Part shown: in pieces, positions 1-10,545 of the stretch
Layout of the letters: each line of letters starts with the position of its first letter
How positions within the stretch are numbered: the stretch's first letter is position 1
Source of the DNA: Copromyces sp. CBS 386.78
Taxonomy: Eukaryota; Ascomycota; Sordariomycetes; Sordariales; Sordariaceae
Direction of reading: 5' to 3'
DNA length: 64,000 bases
Assembly (NCBI GenBank): GCA_030685235.1
Contig: MU839128.1
Span: forward strand, 248,001-312,000
Program-made: the position numbers and the translations under genes
Notes under the pieces: generated by a model
What the model was told of the DNA's origin: nothing
Seen by the model: only the letters and a program-made list of their open reading frames with translations
The model's database searches: none

Positions 1-390
1 GAGCAACAGATAACGTCCCTCACGCAAGTTGGGGGGAAGCATCGTCTCTTCTTATGCCGCTAGCTAGAGGCGGGATGTATCCCCTGGTCGAGGAGGACGA
101 ACCCCACCTACCGACACCACAGATGAGGATACCACCCAAGCGGAGGTGATTCGCGGGCTCGAACCAATAGTCTTGGCGAGAGAGGAGGGTGTCTGGTCGT
201 ATCGCAAAGTTGGTGAAGACCGGGAAGATTTCGGATAATGGCACTACACTAGCCAATTTCTCTCAGTCATCACACCAACGACGTTCGCCTTGTTGCCCAA
301 CGGCATTGCAATCGAGCGGATCAAGAAGAAGAAGAAGAAGAAGAAGAGACACTCGCCGCCAAAGGGTGTTGAATCAGGCTCGATGCCAGA
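1..390. other. Intergenic, 5' flank of the NLR gene
   Basis: No gene is supported here. The stretch holds a short purine-rich AAG/AGA tract near 324-350, directly before the proposed first exon of the NLR gene. Open frames in both strands are short, lack an ATG or have random composition. Confidence 0.5.
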
Positions 391-3300
391 ATGGCGGGCG
401 AGGCCCCTGTAAGTAAGACATGATCAGGTTGATGGTCTCTTTTACGATGGAGAATATCGATGGCCCGTTATGCGCCTGGCTGGTCAGTTGGTGAGATATT
501 GGTGTCGTTGATGTCGAAGAGATTGTTCAAGTTTCCACTTAGGTTCCGTCCCCGCATGAGCATTGGAAGCCCGCAAGCCACCACGGCTATAGTACATTAC
601 GGCGCATCATAGGGACGGAAAAAGAGCGCAGAACAACGCTAACGCGCTGTCTTGGTGATCGTTTTAGGCGACCACCGCCTTATCGCCCCCGTACATCGAC
701 CGGAAGCTCGACCTGAAACCTCTCCATACTCTCTCATCGACCGCTTCCTACATCCAGAACAAGCTTCAGCGACTCAGAGTTTCCTCGTCGTCCTCCTATT
801 TACAGAATGTCGAGTCTGCCGAAGACGCGAAAGGTCCATTGGGTCTGAATCTCCTCCACGAGCCGTCCGAATCCCGAATCGACTTTATCTTCATCCACGG
901 ATTGGGCGGTGGCTCGAGGAAAACATGGAGCTACTCGTCCGATCCGGGCATGTTCTGGCCCAAGGATTGGCTGCCTCATGAGGTCGGCTTTCGACATGTC
1001 CGCCTTCATTCGTACGGCTACAACTCGGACTGGACGGCGAGGAAGGGTTGCGCGTTAACAGTCCATGCTTTCGGTCAGGCATTGCTAGCTGACATTTATG
1101 GCTCTCCCCATCTGCGGAAGAATGGAGATGTAAGTGGCTCGGATTACTGCCCAGCTGTTTCTGCTACTCTAGGCAGTTTAGCTGACCCAAGACTCGATGT
1201 GGAACAGACTCCGATTGTGCTTGTGGCCCATAGTATGGGCGGACTTGTTGCCAAGAAGGTTCGTCGACAATGTATTAAAGAGGCAAACATGGTAGCCCGG
1301 CAGTCTGTTATGTCGTCTGATGTCTAACACACCATCCACTTGTAGGCATATCTCTTGGCAACCCGAGATCCAACGTATGCCTCGATTGCGCGAAGAATTC
1401 ATACCATCTACTTCCTCGCAACACCCCATCGCGGTGCCGATTCAGCCCAGACGCTCAAACGTGTGCTTTCAATTGCTAGATATGGGGCCAAGGGATTCGT
1501 TGATGATCTCCTCCCTGGCAGCGGAACGTTGGACGTATGTCGATCCGCAAAATCTTGTTGCTCCCTTTTCTTTTTGCTGACTTGAAACAAGCAAATCAAC
1601 GACGAATTCCGTCATCATTGCGGGAAGGTGAATCTCTTTTCCTTTTTTGAGGGTGTACCAACAAGCTTTGCCGGTATCAGGTCATCCTTGGTTGTGGACA
1701 AAGAGTCGGCCGTTCTAGGCAAGTTTGCTCCAACCGGGTGACAACCCTGCGAACACGGTTCTAATGCCTCCCTTCTTTTCGGATTTAGGGCTTCCAAACG
1801 AAACCTCACGCTACATCGAAGCGGACCATCGTGGAATATGCAAGTTCGAGAGCCCCGTCTCCCCTAATTATGCCATACTACAGCAGTCCTTTCTTACTAC
1901 CATCGAGTATATCCAAGCAGACAGTAAGAGCGACGTCATCCCCGACCGAATGTTTACTGATGATATATCAGAAAGATATCACCGCAAGGACGAGCATAGA
2001 TCAGAAATGAAAATCATCTCCTCGTTTCTGCACGTCGACCAGAGACCTGATGGTACCCTCTTGGAACTCAAAGGGAAAGAGCATCACGGATCTTGTCACT
2101 GGGTCACAGAAGAGCCCGCCTTCCAAGACTGGATGCAAGACCCTCTCAATGCAGAAGGCTCCGACCCGGTTGACACGGCAGCGCATACTGATAGAAAGAA
2201 GATACTGTGGCTCGCTGGAAGACCTGGGACTGGCAAGTCCGTCGTTGCTGGGCACGTTATCAGATTTCTCGAAGCGTGTAATTTCGACTGCACTTTCTAC
2301 TTCTTCCGACACAGCACCCAAGCTGCGACCACTGTGTCTGGATTGCTTCTGTCGATGGCGTATCAGATGGCGGAAAACAATTTCCAGATCCGGCGCTCAA
2401 TAGTTGCAATGGCCGAGGATGATCAGAGACCCAGCCACGACGACCATTACATGATCTGGAGCAAGCTATTCCTCGAACGAATATTCAGGACGGACACCAG
2501 TCGGCGTCAGTTCTGGGTCATAGATGCAGTAGATGAGTGTTCCAGCAACAATCTGGCTGCCTTGATCTCGATGATATCGAACATAAACTGCAAGGTTCCC
2601 ATCCGAATTTTCATGACGAGTCGGCCTGGGGGGCAATTGGAACGACTACTTCATCACGAGAATACACAGTATTCCGTCATCCATACTGGTCAAAAAGGAT
2701 CTCTGGAAGATATCGAACTATTTGTTAGGGGTAGATGTCCCGTTGAAGCCTCCCAAACGCTCATCGACGAGATTCTTAGCCGGTCCAATGGGATCTTTCT
2801 CTGGGCATCCCTAACAATGACAAAGCTTGAGAACTGTTACACCATTGAAGACAAGCAGGATGCTCTGAGAAGCATTCCATCTGGGATGGACGATTTCTAC
2901 CTCCGAATTGTCGAGTCCATCGTCGACTCGCCAAGTTGCGAGCTGGTCAAATGCATACTCAAATGGGTTATTTGTGCACCCTTGCCGCTCCGAGCTGACG
3001 AGCTTGCGGAAGCCGTTAAGTGGGACATTGGCCGGACGCTGGACGCACCGCCAGGCCAACTACCTTCTATCGCGGGGCATCTCATCGAGGTGGATGATAA
3101 TCACCGCGTCCACATTCTCCACCTGACCACGTCGGCTTTCCTGACCCAGAAGCGAGATGAACCAGGGTTTTGGATTGACGAACAGGCTGCACATGGTCGG
3201 ATAGCCGACATCTGTCTCGAGATCCTTTGCAGCACAGACTTTGCTCCTCCGAAGTCACGCCGTGCTGGCGCCGCTCTGAAGTCGACTCAGTCGCCACTGT

Positions 3301-5786
3301 CTGACTACGCGGCCAACAATTTTTCCTATCATCTTATGCATAGCTCATCAGCTTGCGACACATCTCTCGGACTATTGGAGAAATTCCTGCGATCCAATGT
3401 CCTTACCTGGATAGAGAGGGCAGCAAAGACCGGCGACATTTCGATCCTGTACCATACAGCACAGAGGTTAAAAGCCTATCTCGCTCGCAGAGCTCAATAT
3501 CAGCCGCCCATGGGTGTTGAAACACAGATTGTCTCTGGATGGATAGTTGACATGTATCGCATCGCTGCAGCATTTCACTCCGGTCTTCTCAGTTCGCCAT
3601 CATCGATTCACTTCTTAATTCCTTATTTCTGTCCTCCAAAGTCCATGATACACCAAACTTTTGCGAAGCCCACGAAGCGCCTGAGAATAACAGGAACCAT
3701 CGAGGAAAAATGGAGTGATAAGCTAACAAGCTACTTGTTTGCTGAAGAAGCCCTGTCTCTTGGGTTTTGTGATTGGTACCTAGCAGTCGGCCTGAGAAAC
3801 GGCAACGTTGAACTGTACCAGACCGGTTCGAGAGCATTCGGTTCCGCTCGGACCTTGAGACATGGAAAGAAAGTCCAGCGTCTGGCTTTCAACCACTCGT
3901 CTACTTTGCTTGCATCTTTTGGAGCTCGAAAGGTGACAGTCTGGGATATTCGCCGGACCAGCAGCTCGGCATTCCAGGCTCTGTGGTCACAAAGGTTGGA
4001 TTTCGCACCCTCCGATCTTAGATTCAGCCCCAATGACGAAACACTCTTTCTGGCGAATCCAAACCAAAGCTCTTTGAACATATTTGATGTCGCATCTGGC
4101 CAGGAAAGGGAGTCCATGCTTCTGCACGCACCTCCAGACTCGCCTTCGGACTCGGACTCGTCAGACGGAGAGGCGCGAAGGAGCAAAGCCTGGACCCCGG
4201 CGGAGAAGATCCGTCTCGATGAAAGTCTGAAACTTGCCGCGCTCGCATATCGTGATGGAACAGCAGCTATATGGAACGTTGAAGATTTCGAGATGATCGG
4301 ATCCTTTGAGAAAGAAGGGTTCGAAGATGTCTATCCCGCGCCGCCCATTCTCGATCTCATCTTCAATCCTGTGTTTGAGCTTGAACTGCTCGCTCTGTCC
4401 TACAAGGACGAGGAGCTCGTCATATGCAATCCCTGGTCCTTGGTGCAGCAAGCAAGTTACCGTCTTCAGTATTCCCTTGGGATCCTAGCAGCCACCTCAG
4501 ACGGACGCATTTTGGCGGGCGGCGACGAACTTGGCGCAGTTCATTTGTTTGCCTTTGAGACTTTGCAGCCTCTGTATCGGATCGAGAGGCCTGACGAGCA
4601 GTTTCAGATACCCGGCTTGGTCTTCTCCTCTGACAACCTTCGCCTGTTCGACATCCGAGGGCAGTGCTGCAATGTCTGGGAACCATTGGTTCTCATTCCG
4701 AGGGGCGGATTGGACGACAGTTCATCGGCGCCTCAAAGTGAAGAGGTCGCTAACAACGATACTGTGGCCTCGAGAGCACACTTCTTCCATTGGGGAGAGG
4801 CAATTACGGCTATTGAGACGGCCTTTGACGGCATCGTCCTCTTCGTGGGCCGTCAAGATGGAACGATCGATATCTGCGAGTCGGCGACCGGCGAGGCCAT
4901 GGATAAGCTAAAGTTACATGACAGCCACGCACCAATCCAGCAGGTGGACTGGAATGATAAAGAAAAGATCCTCTTCAGCATGGATATCGGCGGTCGCTGC
5001 ATCCTAGCCAAGGTGGAATTTGATCCCAAAAAACGTACGCCAATCCGGGTGACGAAACGCTTGGATCACAAAGAGCAGACTGGATGCCCATTCCAAGCGA
5101 TACTGAGTCCCCAAGGACTCTCCATTCTTCTACACACATCAGCCGGCGTCAAAGTCGTTGCCGCCACAGAGGATAACATCAAAGGAACCATCGTTGAGAA
5201 CAATACATTCCACTGGGGATCTGTACGTGCTCGGTGGGTAATTCATCCCTCCAACCCCTCATACGTGCTGGCTCTCAGAGATGGGCGCGTTCTTATTTTC
5301 GACTGGTCAGCCCTACAACCTCTCACGTCAAGCGAGGGAATTCCCGCTGATGGAATTACATGCCGTGAAGGCATCCCATGGATCAGCCGTTCGGGTTCGA
5401 CCTATGCGGGGTCCGTCTTTGCTGATATAAGGACGCAATCGTGCCAGTTCGCCGCCTTTGATGCTTCACAAGTTACACCCGACACCAAAAACCTCGCCCT
5501 GCATACTCGTAAGATCGAGGCATTGGGCTTGCAAACAGTCATAGGCCTTATCCGGTCTACTCTTTACTTCCTTGACACGAGTGGATGGGTTTGCTCAATC
5601 AACCTCAAGAATCTGGATCGTGCGACCTCCTACACTCGGCACTTCTTCATTCCGCCAACGTGGCACACGGGAGGCAATGTCGTTATCAAGGTAATTTCAA
5701 AGACCGCAGTAGCGCTTGCCAGAGGAGAAAGACTCATTGTCTTCCACGGGTTCCTCGAGCTTGATGAGAAGGTCATCATTAGCTGA
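391..5786 (+). CDS. NLR-type protein: SesB-like alpha/beta hydrolase, NACHT NTPase, WD40-like repeats
   Basis: Predicted protein of about 1640 residues from five exons: 391-408, 668-1258, 1346-1534, 1592-1718, 1789-5786. Introns carry CTRAC-type branch points; the fourth has a GC-AG boundary. The N-terminal domain is a lipase-like alpha/beta hydrolase: IHGLGGG near residue 81, nucleophile elbow AHSMGG with Ser195, and a DHR motif with the likely catalytic His322. A NACHT-type P-loop NTPase follows, with Walker A GRPGTGKS at 452-459 and Walker B VIDAVDE at about 552-558. From about residue 970 to the end are degenerate WD40-type blades, for example one ending VTVWDI. Fungal proteins of this layout are thought to act in non-self recognition and programmed cell death. 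The role here is inferred from architecture only. The 18-base first exon is the weakest part of the model; exon 2 is open in frame from 668 without an ATG of its own before the hydrolase. Confidence 0.88.
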
Positions 5787-6431
5787 CGGTGTGGAAAATT
5801 GATGTGTTGTTGCTGTGTTCGTTATAGGCTTAGACTTTTATTCTTGTCTCGACAAGGGATGTCTGGTCTCAGGGTCTGTGTCATTGGTGGCAAACGTCAG
5901 CCACACCAACAATTGCTTCTCAACCACTACACCCCTGTACCACCGGTATTTCAGACTATGACGCACGTCTGGCGCTTGACCAAAGGTCCATTGGAAGGGT
6001 CTATCCTGTGTCTCAGTCGTCGATCTTGAAACTATCAACCTCAAAGGTTGACCTTTCCTTGTTACAAGTGGTCTACAGCATAACAACACGGGACACATCA
6101 TGGCATTGTTGGCCTCGGGTAATGGTTAGGCGTCAAAAAGGATGATCAGTCACAAGGATGACGGTGCGCGCGCTGGCTTTAACCACGCCGTTAGCATTGA
6201 ATGTAATATCGATAGTGTCTCCCAAGATGCGCGTCATGCTTCAATCTGACTGACCTTTCTCCAACACAGTTCTGGGCCATAATCGCAGTGTGAACGTCCT
6301 TGAATTGATTCATTCATTGGAAAGGGATATCCAACGATACCACTGCTGAGCAGTTATTTCTGTCATCGACAACGTTTTTTTTCTTTCTTGACCGCCCGCC
6401 TTTCTTCCAGCAAAAACCCATAACATAGCCC
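5787..6431. other. Intergenic
   Basis: 3' flank of the NLR gene and 5' flank of the SUR7-like gene, both on the plus strand. I see no coding potential beyond short random frames. A T-rich and pyrimidine-rich tract at about 6373-6412 precedes the ATG at 6432, as is common in fungal promoters. Confidence 0.5.
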
Positions 6432-7620
6432 ATGATGATGCGACATCCGTCAACGTTCGTACCGATAATAGCGTCCATAGTAGCTTTTGTGCTAGTCTTG
6501 CTGGCCCTTGTTGCCGGTTCTAGCAAAGGCTTCATGGAGAGCTACGACATCGTCACTGTAAGGCAACTCCGAGACATATGGTTCTTCCAGAGATCTAACA
6601 GTTTGCAGTTCAACACATCAACCCTTGGACAAAACCTTATCAACGAGCAGCTTAGCGGTGATCAGTCTGGCTCATCAGCAGATGGAGTATGTGAGAAGCT
6701 AGGTTTTCTCAGCAAGGCCTGCGAAGACGCTACTGGGGCCGTCGAAGACGCAAAAGACGACCTGTTGAACACCCTGGGCGATATCGAGAACGACATTGCA
6801 AACCAGCTGGCAGAAAAGTTGGGCATCCACGAGTTCTACTCTCTCCATGCCACAACAGTTTGCGAGGGCGAGTACAGCCCCAGTCCAACAGCCAAGGGCG
6901 CAGGCAGGTCTGTCGCTAAGTGCATCAAGACCTTCCCCAACGGTAAGCGCCTCAATTTCGTAAGAGCCCAAAAGTTTCGCCCACGCGTCTACTAACAAAC
7001 AAACAAACAAACAAACAGGCTTCAACGTCTCCGACATCCTCGACAAGGAACTCCGCGTCGGCCCCTTCAAGCTCACCCTCGAAGACATCGGCTTCAATGA
7101 TGAAGTGCAAAGCGCCTTCGACACGCTCAACCGCGTCATCAAAGCCTTCGCCATCATCCTCATCGTCGATGTCGCCCTCACCGGTCTCGCCATGCTCGCT
7201 TCCCTTCTCGCCATCTTCTTGCTCGGCAGCAAGGAACAGCTAACCCTCATCACCAACGCCATCCTCTCGAGCATCGCTTTCTTCCTCGTTCTCATCACCG
7301 GTATTCTCGCCACAGTCGGGTCCCGGATTGCCGCCTCAAAGGCCAACAAGTACGGAGAGGATATTGGCCTGAGTGCTAAAGTGGGAACCAAATATACCAT
7401 CCTCATTTGGGTGGCGGTTGGGTTCTCCTTGATTACCTTTGTGGGGTGGGTGTTCCAGGCGTTGAGGTATAGAAATGGGAAGACGATGGGTCGCCGACAT
7501 CATGGGGCGAGGGATAAGGGGTATACCAGGGACTCGGAGGAGAGTGCTGCGGCCCACTCGGATAGGCCGGTTTGGAATAAAAGGGGGATGAGGGAGGTGC
7601 AGTTTGCGAGGACGAGGTAG
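6432..7620 (+). CDS. SUR7/PalI family integral membrane protein
   Basis: Three exons (6432-6557, 6609-6942, 7019-7620) give 353 residues. The protein starts with three Met codons, then a hydrophobic segment (IIASIVAFVLVLLALVAG). A Cys-containing loop follows, with an NTS sequon right after the first exon junction. Three more membrane segments lie in the last exon: IKAFAIILIVDVALTGLAML, an ILSSIAFFLVLITGIL segment, and ILIWVAVGFSLITFVGWVF. The C-terminal tail is charged and cytoplasmic. Four membrane spans with a large first loop is the SUR7/PalI plan, whose members work at the plasma membrane cortex or in ambient pH sensing. The first intron is 51 bases and in frame, so it could be read through, but it has a donor GTAAGG, a branch point TCTAACA and a TTTGCAG acceptor. 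The second intron has a perfect ACTAAC branch point and an AAAC repeat before its acceptor. Confidence 0.85.
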
Positions 7621-7642
7621 AGTCCGAGAAGGACAGTCAGGC

Positions 7643-8059
7643 TCAGTTGACTGTGTTGCGAGTTGAGAGGTCTTGGTTGATGAGGTTGGACATTCGCGCG
7701 ACGGAACACATACAGTGGAAGATTATACCCTTGGAATTTAGCGGACGTTTTGGTTTTCTTTCGGTCCGGTTGGCAATTAGGCCGATGCCTTTACCGGGGA
7801 TCTCACGGACTTCGAATGGAGGTGGTTCGGAGTTGGGCTTGGTGAAGGCGGAGAAAGAATTGAGGATGTCAATGTTTCCGGGGGTGCCGATGAGGACGAG
7901 GCCATCGCCGATGTTGGGATTGGCAAAGTTGCAGTATTCTTTGACACATTTTCCTACCTTCCACGGCGCTGGGACTTGGAGATTGTCTGGTGCAGGCTTG
8001 AGCTCTGATGCTGAGATGAGTGTGGCGGATATGGTCGACCAAAGGGCGATAGAACGCAT
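7643..8059 (-). pseudogene. Truncated SET-domain protein remnant with signal peptide
   Basis: An open frame of 138 codons starting at the ATG at 8059. Residues 1-18 look like a signal peptide (MRSIALWSTISATLISASE). Further on, the segment FEVREIPGKGIGLIANRT matches the entry of fungal SET domains, where a 'GKGxGLxA' strand begins the fold. After that the sequence stops resembling the family: the rest of SET (NHSC, the ELxxxY region and post-SET cysteines) is missing and the frame ends after about 34 unrelated residues. The stop lies only 23 bases from the convergent SUR7-like gene, so there is no room for the missing part. I read it as a truncated or decayed paralogue. It could also be a short expressed secreted protein. 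It is not part of the intact TPR-SET gene at 10.5-12.8 kb. Confidence 0.5.
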
Positions 8060-8705
8060 TTTTCTGGATTTTGAGCTGAGTTCTGTCAGCATGATTCATG
8101 AGGATAACGAGGGAGAATACTAACCGATCCTCCGCTTCAGATATGAGATGGAGTCAAACCTACTGAGATAATGTGTAGGTACTGACATGAGTTCTCGGGA
8201 TTTTTATATTCAGACTTCCTGCGTGAGCTCAAGCGCCGCTGAAGCAGACATGGAACGTGTTCACTCGACCACTTGACATTTGCCTAAAAGGACCATTCTC
8301 CGCCAAGGCCGTTACGAAGGACAGTGATGACACCTATACGAAGCGAGTATCATGCTGCATTATTGACCTAGCATATCTGCACCGAAGTCCCGGTCCCAAA
8401 GGAGGATAGATTTGCCTTTTCGTTCTGTAAATCAAAGTCATTCTAACATGGTCAGTGTACCCCTGACCCGTCATCCGCCAACCCCTGAACTTTTAGTGCC
8501 TGATTAGGATGAAGTAAACAAAAAGGAACAACGCTCGTATACCAACCCCCTGGGGGTAAATATGACAAACTGTTGTTGTGGAATTTGGGTGGTCATTGCC
8601 CATTTTGAGAGGTCAATCTAGTATAAAAAGAGGAAACAGCGATGGAAAACAAGAGAGCACACAGGAAGGTTTACCTTATGTCTCCCGGACTTCCTGCCAA
8701 CCCAA
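8060..8705. other. Intergenic
   Basis: 5' flank of the SET remnant and 3' flank of the minus-strand gene at 8706-9593. No gene-like frame is seen. The plus-strand frame from 8578 is the antisense shadow of the neighbouring gene. Confidence 0.45.
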
Positions 8706-9593
8706 CTACCCAACCCACCCCTCATTCTCTCCATTAGCAAACTCCATCACCGTCCCCAACACCGCCCCCGTCGTAGGCGACACAGGCACCGGGGCAAGAG
8801 CCAACGGACCCGGCGTCACCGTCATCGTACTCACCCCCCTACTGCTCCTCCCATTCCTCCCCTCCTTCCTCTCCATCCTCGCCCTCTCATGCCTCCACTT
8901 CACACCCCCGGGAACCGGTTCCCCACTCCGCCAACAATTTGCCTCCAAGTACTTGGTCAGGCTGAAACACAACTCACACCTATTCTCGTCTGGCCGTTCG
9001 CAGTGTTCACAGCAATTATACCCAACCACTTTCCTCTTCACATGGCTATCCTGCGCCGACGGATGTTCTTTTAGGAGGTTCAGCTCCCAGTTCCCGCACT
9101 GGCAGCAGGAGAGGAACCAATCGTCGAACCTGCCCGGCAAAAGGTTGAAGCCTTCGAGGGTCTCGACCATGACGCGTTTGCTGTTGTAGAGGACGGTGTC
9201 GCGGGGGGCGAGGTAGCCGCACCCCAAGTCGCAGAGTTCCATAGAAATGGTCTCGCCGCCCGTGAAGTCGGCGGAGGTGGCGGAAGGTTCAAGACGCAGG
9301 TGGAGCGGTCGCTCGACCCAGTGCGTTTTGGACTTGAAATACGGACAGTCGTGGTACCAGTAGGCGCCCTGGACGTCTTCGGAGCGCGGAGGAAGCGGGC
9401 GCAAGGGGCCGCGGATCCCGGCTTTCCAGCGGTGGTTGGAGATTAAGGCGGCGACGCGGAGTTGGGGGCGTTCTTCGGGGTCTTCGTGGGATGGGGCCGG
9501 AGGAGCGGAACCGAGCTTGGCGGCGCGGAGGAAGGGGTTGTCGGGGATGATGAGCTCGGTGGAAGGGAGCGCGTAGTTGGGGATTATGGCCAT
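8706..9593 (-). CDS. Cysteine-rich hypothetical protein, possible metal-binding
   Basis: Single-exon gene of 295 residues with ATG at 9593. I do not recognise a named family. The composition is clearly protein-like: a Pro-rich N-terminal third, then a segment with a YWYHDCPYF motif. A Cys cluster between about residues 165 and 220 holds SCCQCGNW, CCEHCERP and CELC pairs (CxxC spacing), consistent with a zinc-binding fold. The C-terminal 60 residues are basic, then Pro/Val/Thr-rich low complexity. There is no signal peptide and no membrane span. Neighbours give no functional hint. The strong antisense frame is a codon-bias shadow. Confidence 0.75.
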   Translation of the reverse strand: MAIIPNYALPSTELIIPDNPFLRAAKLGSAPPAPSHEDPEERPQLRVAALISNHRWKAGIRGPLRPLPPRSEDVQGAYWYHDCPYFKSKTHWVERPLHLRLEPSATSADFTGGETISMELCDLGCGYLAPRDTVLYNSKRVMVETLEGFNLLPGRFDDWFLSCCQCGNWELNLLKEHPSAQDSHVKRKVVGYNCCEHCERPDENRCELCFSLTKYLEANCWRSGEPVPGGVKWRHERARMERKEGRNGRSSRGVSTMTVTPGPLALAPVPVSPTTGAVLGTVMEFANGENEGWVG

Positions 9594-10545
9594 TGTGGTG
9601 ATGATGGTGGGTGGTGATACAGGAGTGGTAGAGACTGGGCGTCAGAACCTCAAAGGATGCTGGCCTTCGGGTACGGCGCGTGTGAGTAGAGCCATTGTGC
9701 CTTTTTCCCTGTGGAAAGATGAAAAGTTTGAGTTGTTGACTTGGAGAACGAAAGGGGCGGGAGCACCCGGAGGGGCATATGAACTGTCAGACTTTTTTTT
9801 TTTGGACATGACTTGCGGACAAGAACTGGCGTTGGAATTAACCGGCCGGTTGCTCCTAGTTACCCGAAACGTGGTAATAGGGATCATAATAATCACGTAT
9901 AGCCACAAACGAGAAGCGACAAGCGTTGGGTAACCGTGACTGTACGCCTACTTTTAGAGACTTTTTATCTCGGCGATCCAGTAAAGAGAGGCGCGGACGT
10001 GCTACTGACGTTTCTCCTGTTGGACTTTGATGTTTGTTAGACCACACCATCGGGTCGCACCGACGGAACCCAAGCTCACCCCTTCGGTTCCTTACTGCCG
10101 AGCTCCTGTGATACCCTGGCACAACATCACACATAAAGTTCCAGGCATGATACAGGCATTTATATAGAACAAGATATCCGCATCTCCCACACAAGCTTGT
10201 CCGAAAATGGACTATCGTGTGACACAATGAGATGAATGTTTAACGTGCGCCTAGACAGGTATCTGTGTGTTTTTGTCACGTTGCTCTGTCTTTCAGCTGG
10301 GTTTGTTTGTTTTTCTTTGCCGCAGTCATTCTCCGTCTGACCCGCCACAGTTGCGTTTGCCGGAGACCGTGGGAAACGGATACCCGAGACCTCTGGACGG
10401 CCAATTCTTTGAGACAACGGGAGAAGTAGTTGTGTGCAGAATATACTCGATTGACAAGTTAAACAGAAATCCAATGCTTACGACGTATAGATAAAACGCC
10501 CAGTCGCCCCCATCCGGTCCTAACCCCCTCCCCAACAACATCATC
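9594..10545. other. Intergenic, about 950 bases
   Basis: Lies upstream of the minus-strand Cys-rich gene and downstream of the TPR-SET gene. It holds a T homopolymer at about 9793-9802 and no supported gene. Frames in it are short or antisense. Confidence 0.45.

Noticed and set aside
189..416. Plus-strand frame with an Arg-rich repeat before the NLR gene
   Set aside because: The Arg run is a purine microsatellite read as codons; there is no domain and no conserved look. Only the short ATG at 391 in another frame is used as a tentative first exon.
1130..1176. A further intron in the NLR hydrolase exon (GTAAGT at 1130)
   Set aside because: The good donor has no acceptor that keeps frame; reading through is open and reaches the AHSMGG motif.
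8578..9189. 203-codon plus-strand frame
   Set aside because: Antisense of the intact 295-residue minus-strand gene; composition is a codon-bias shadow.
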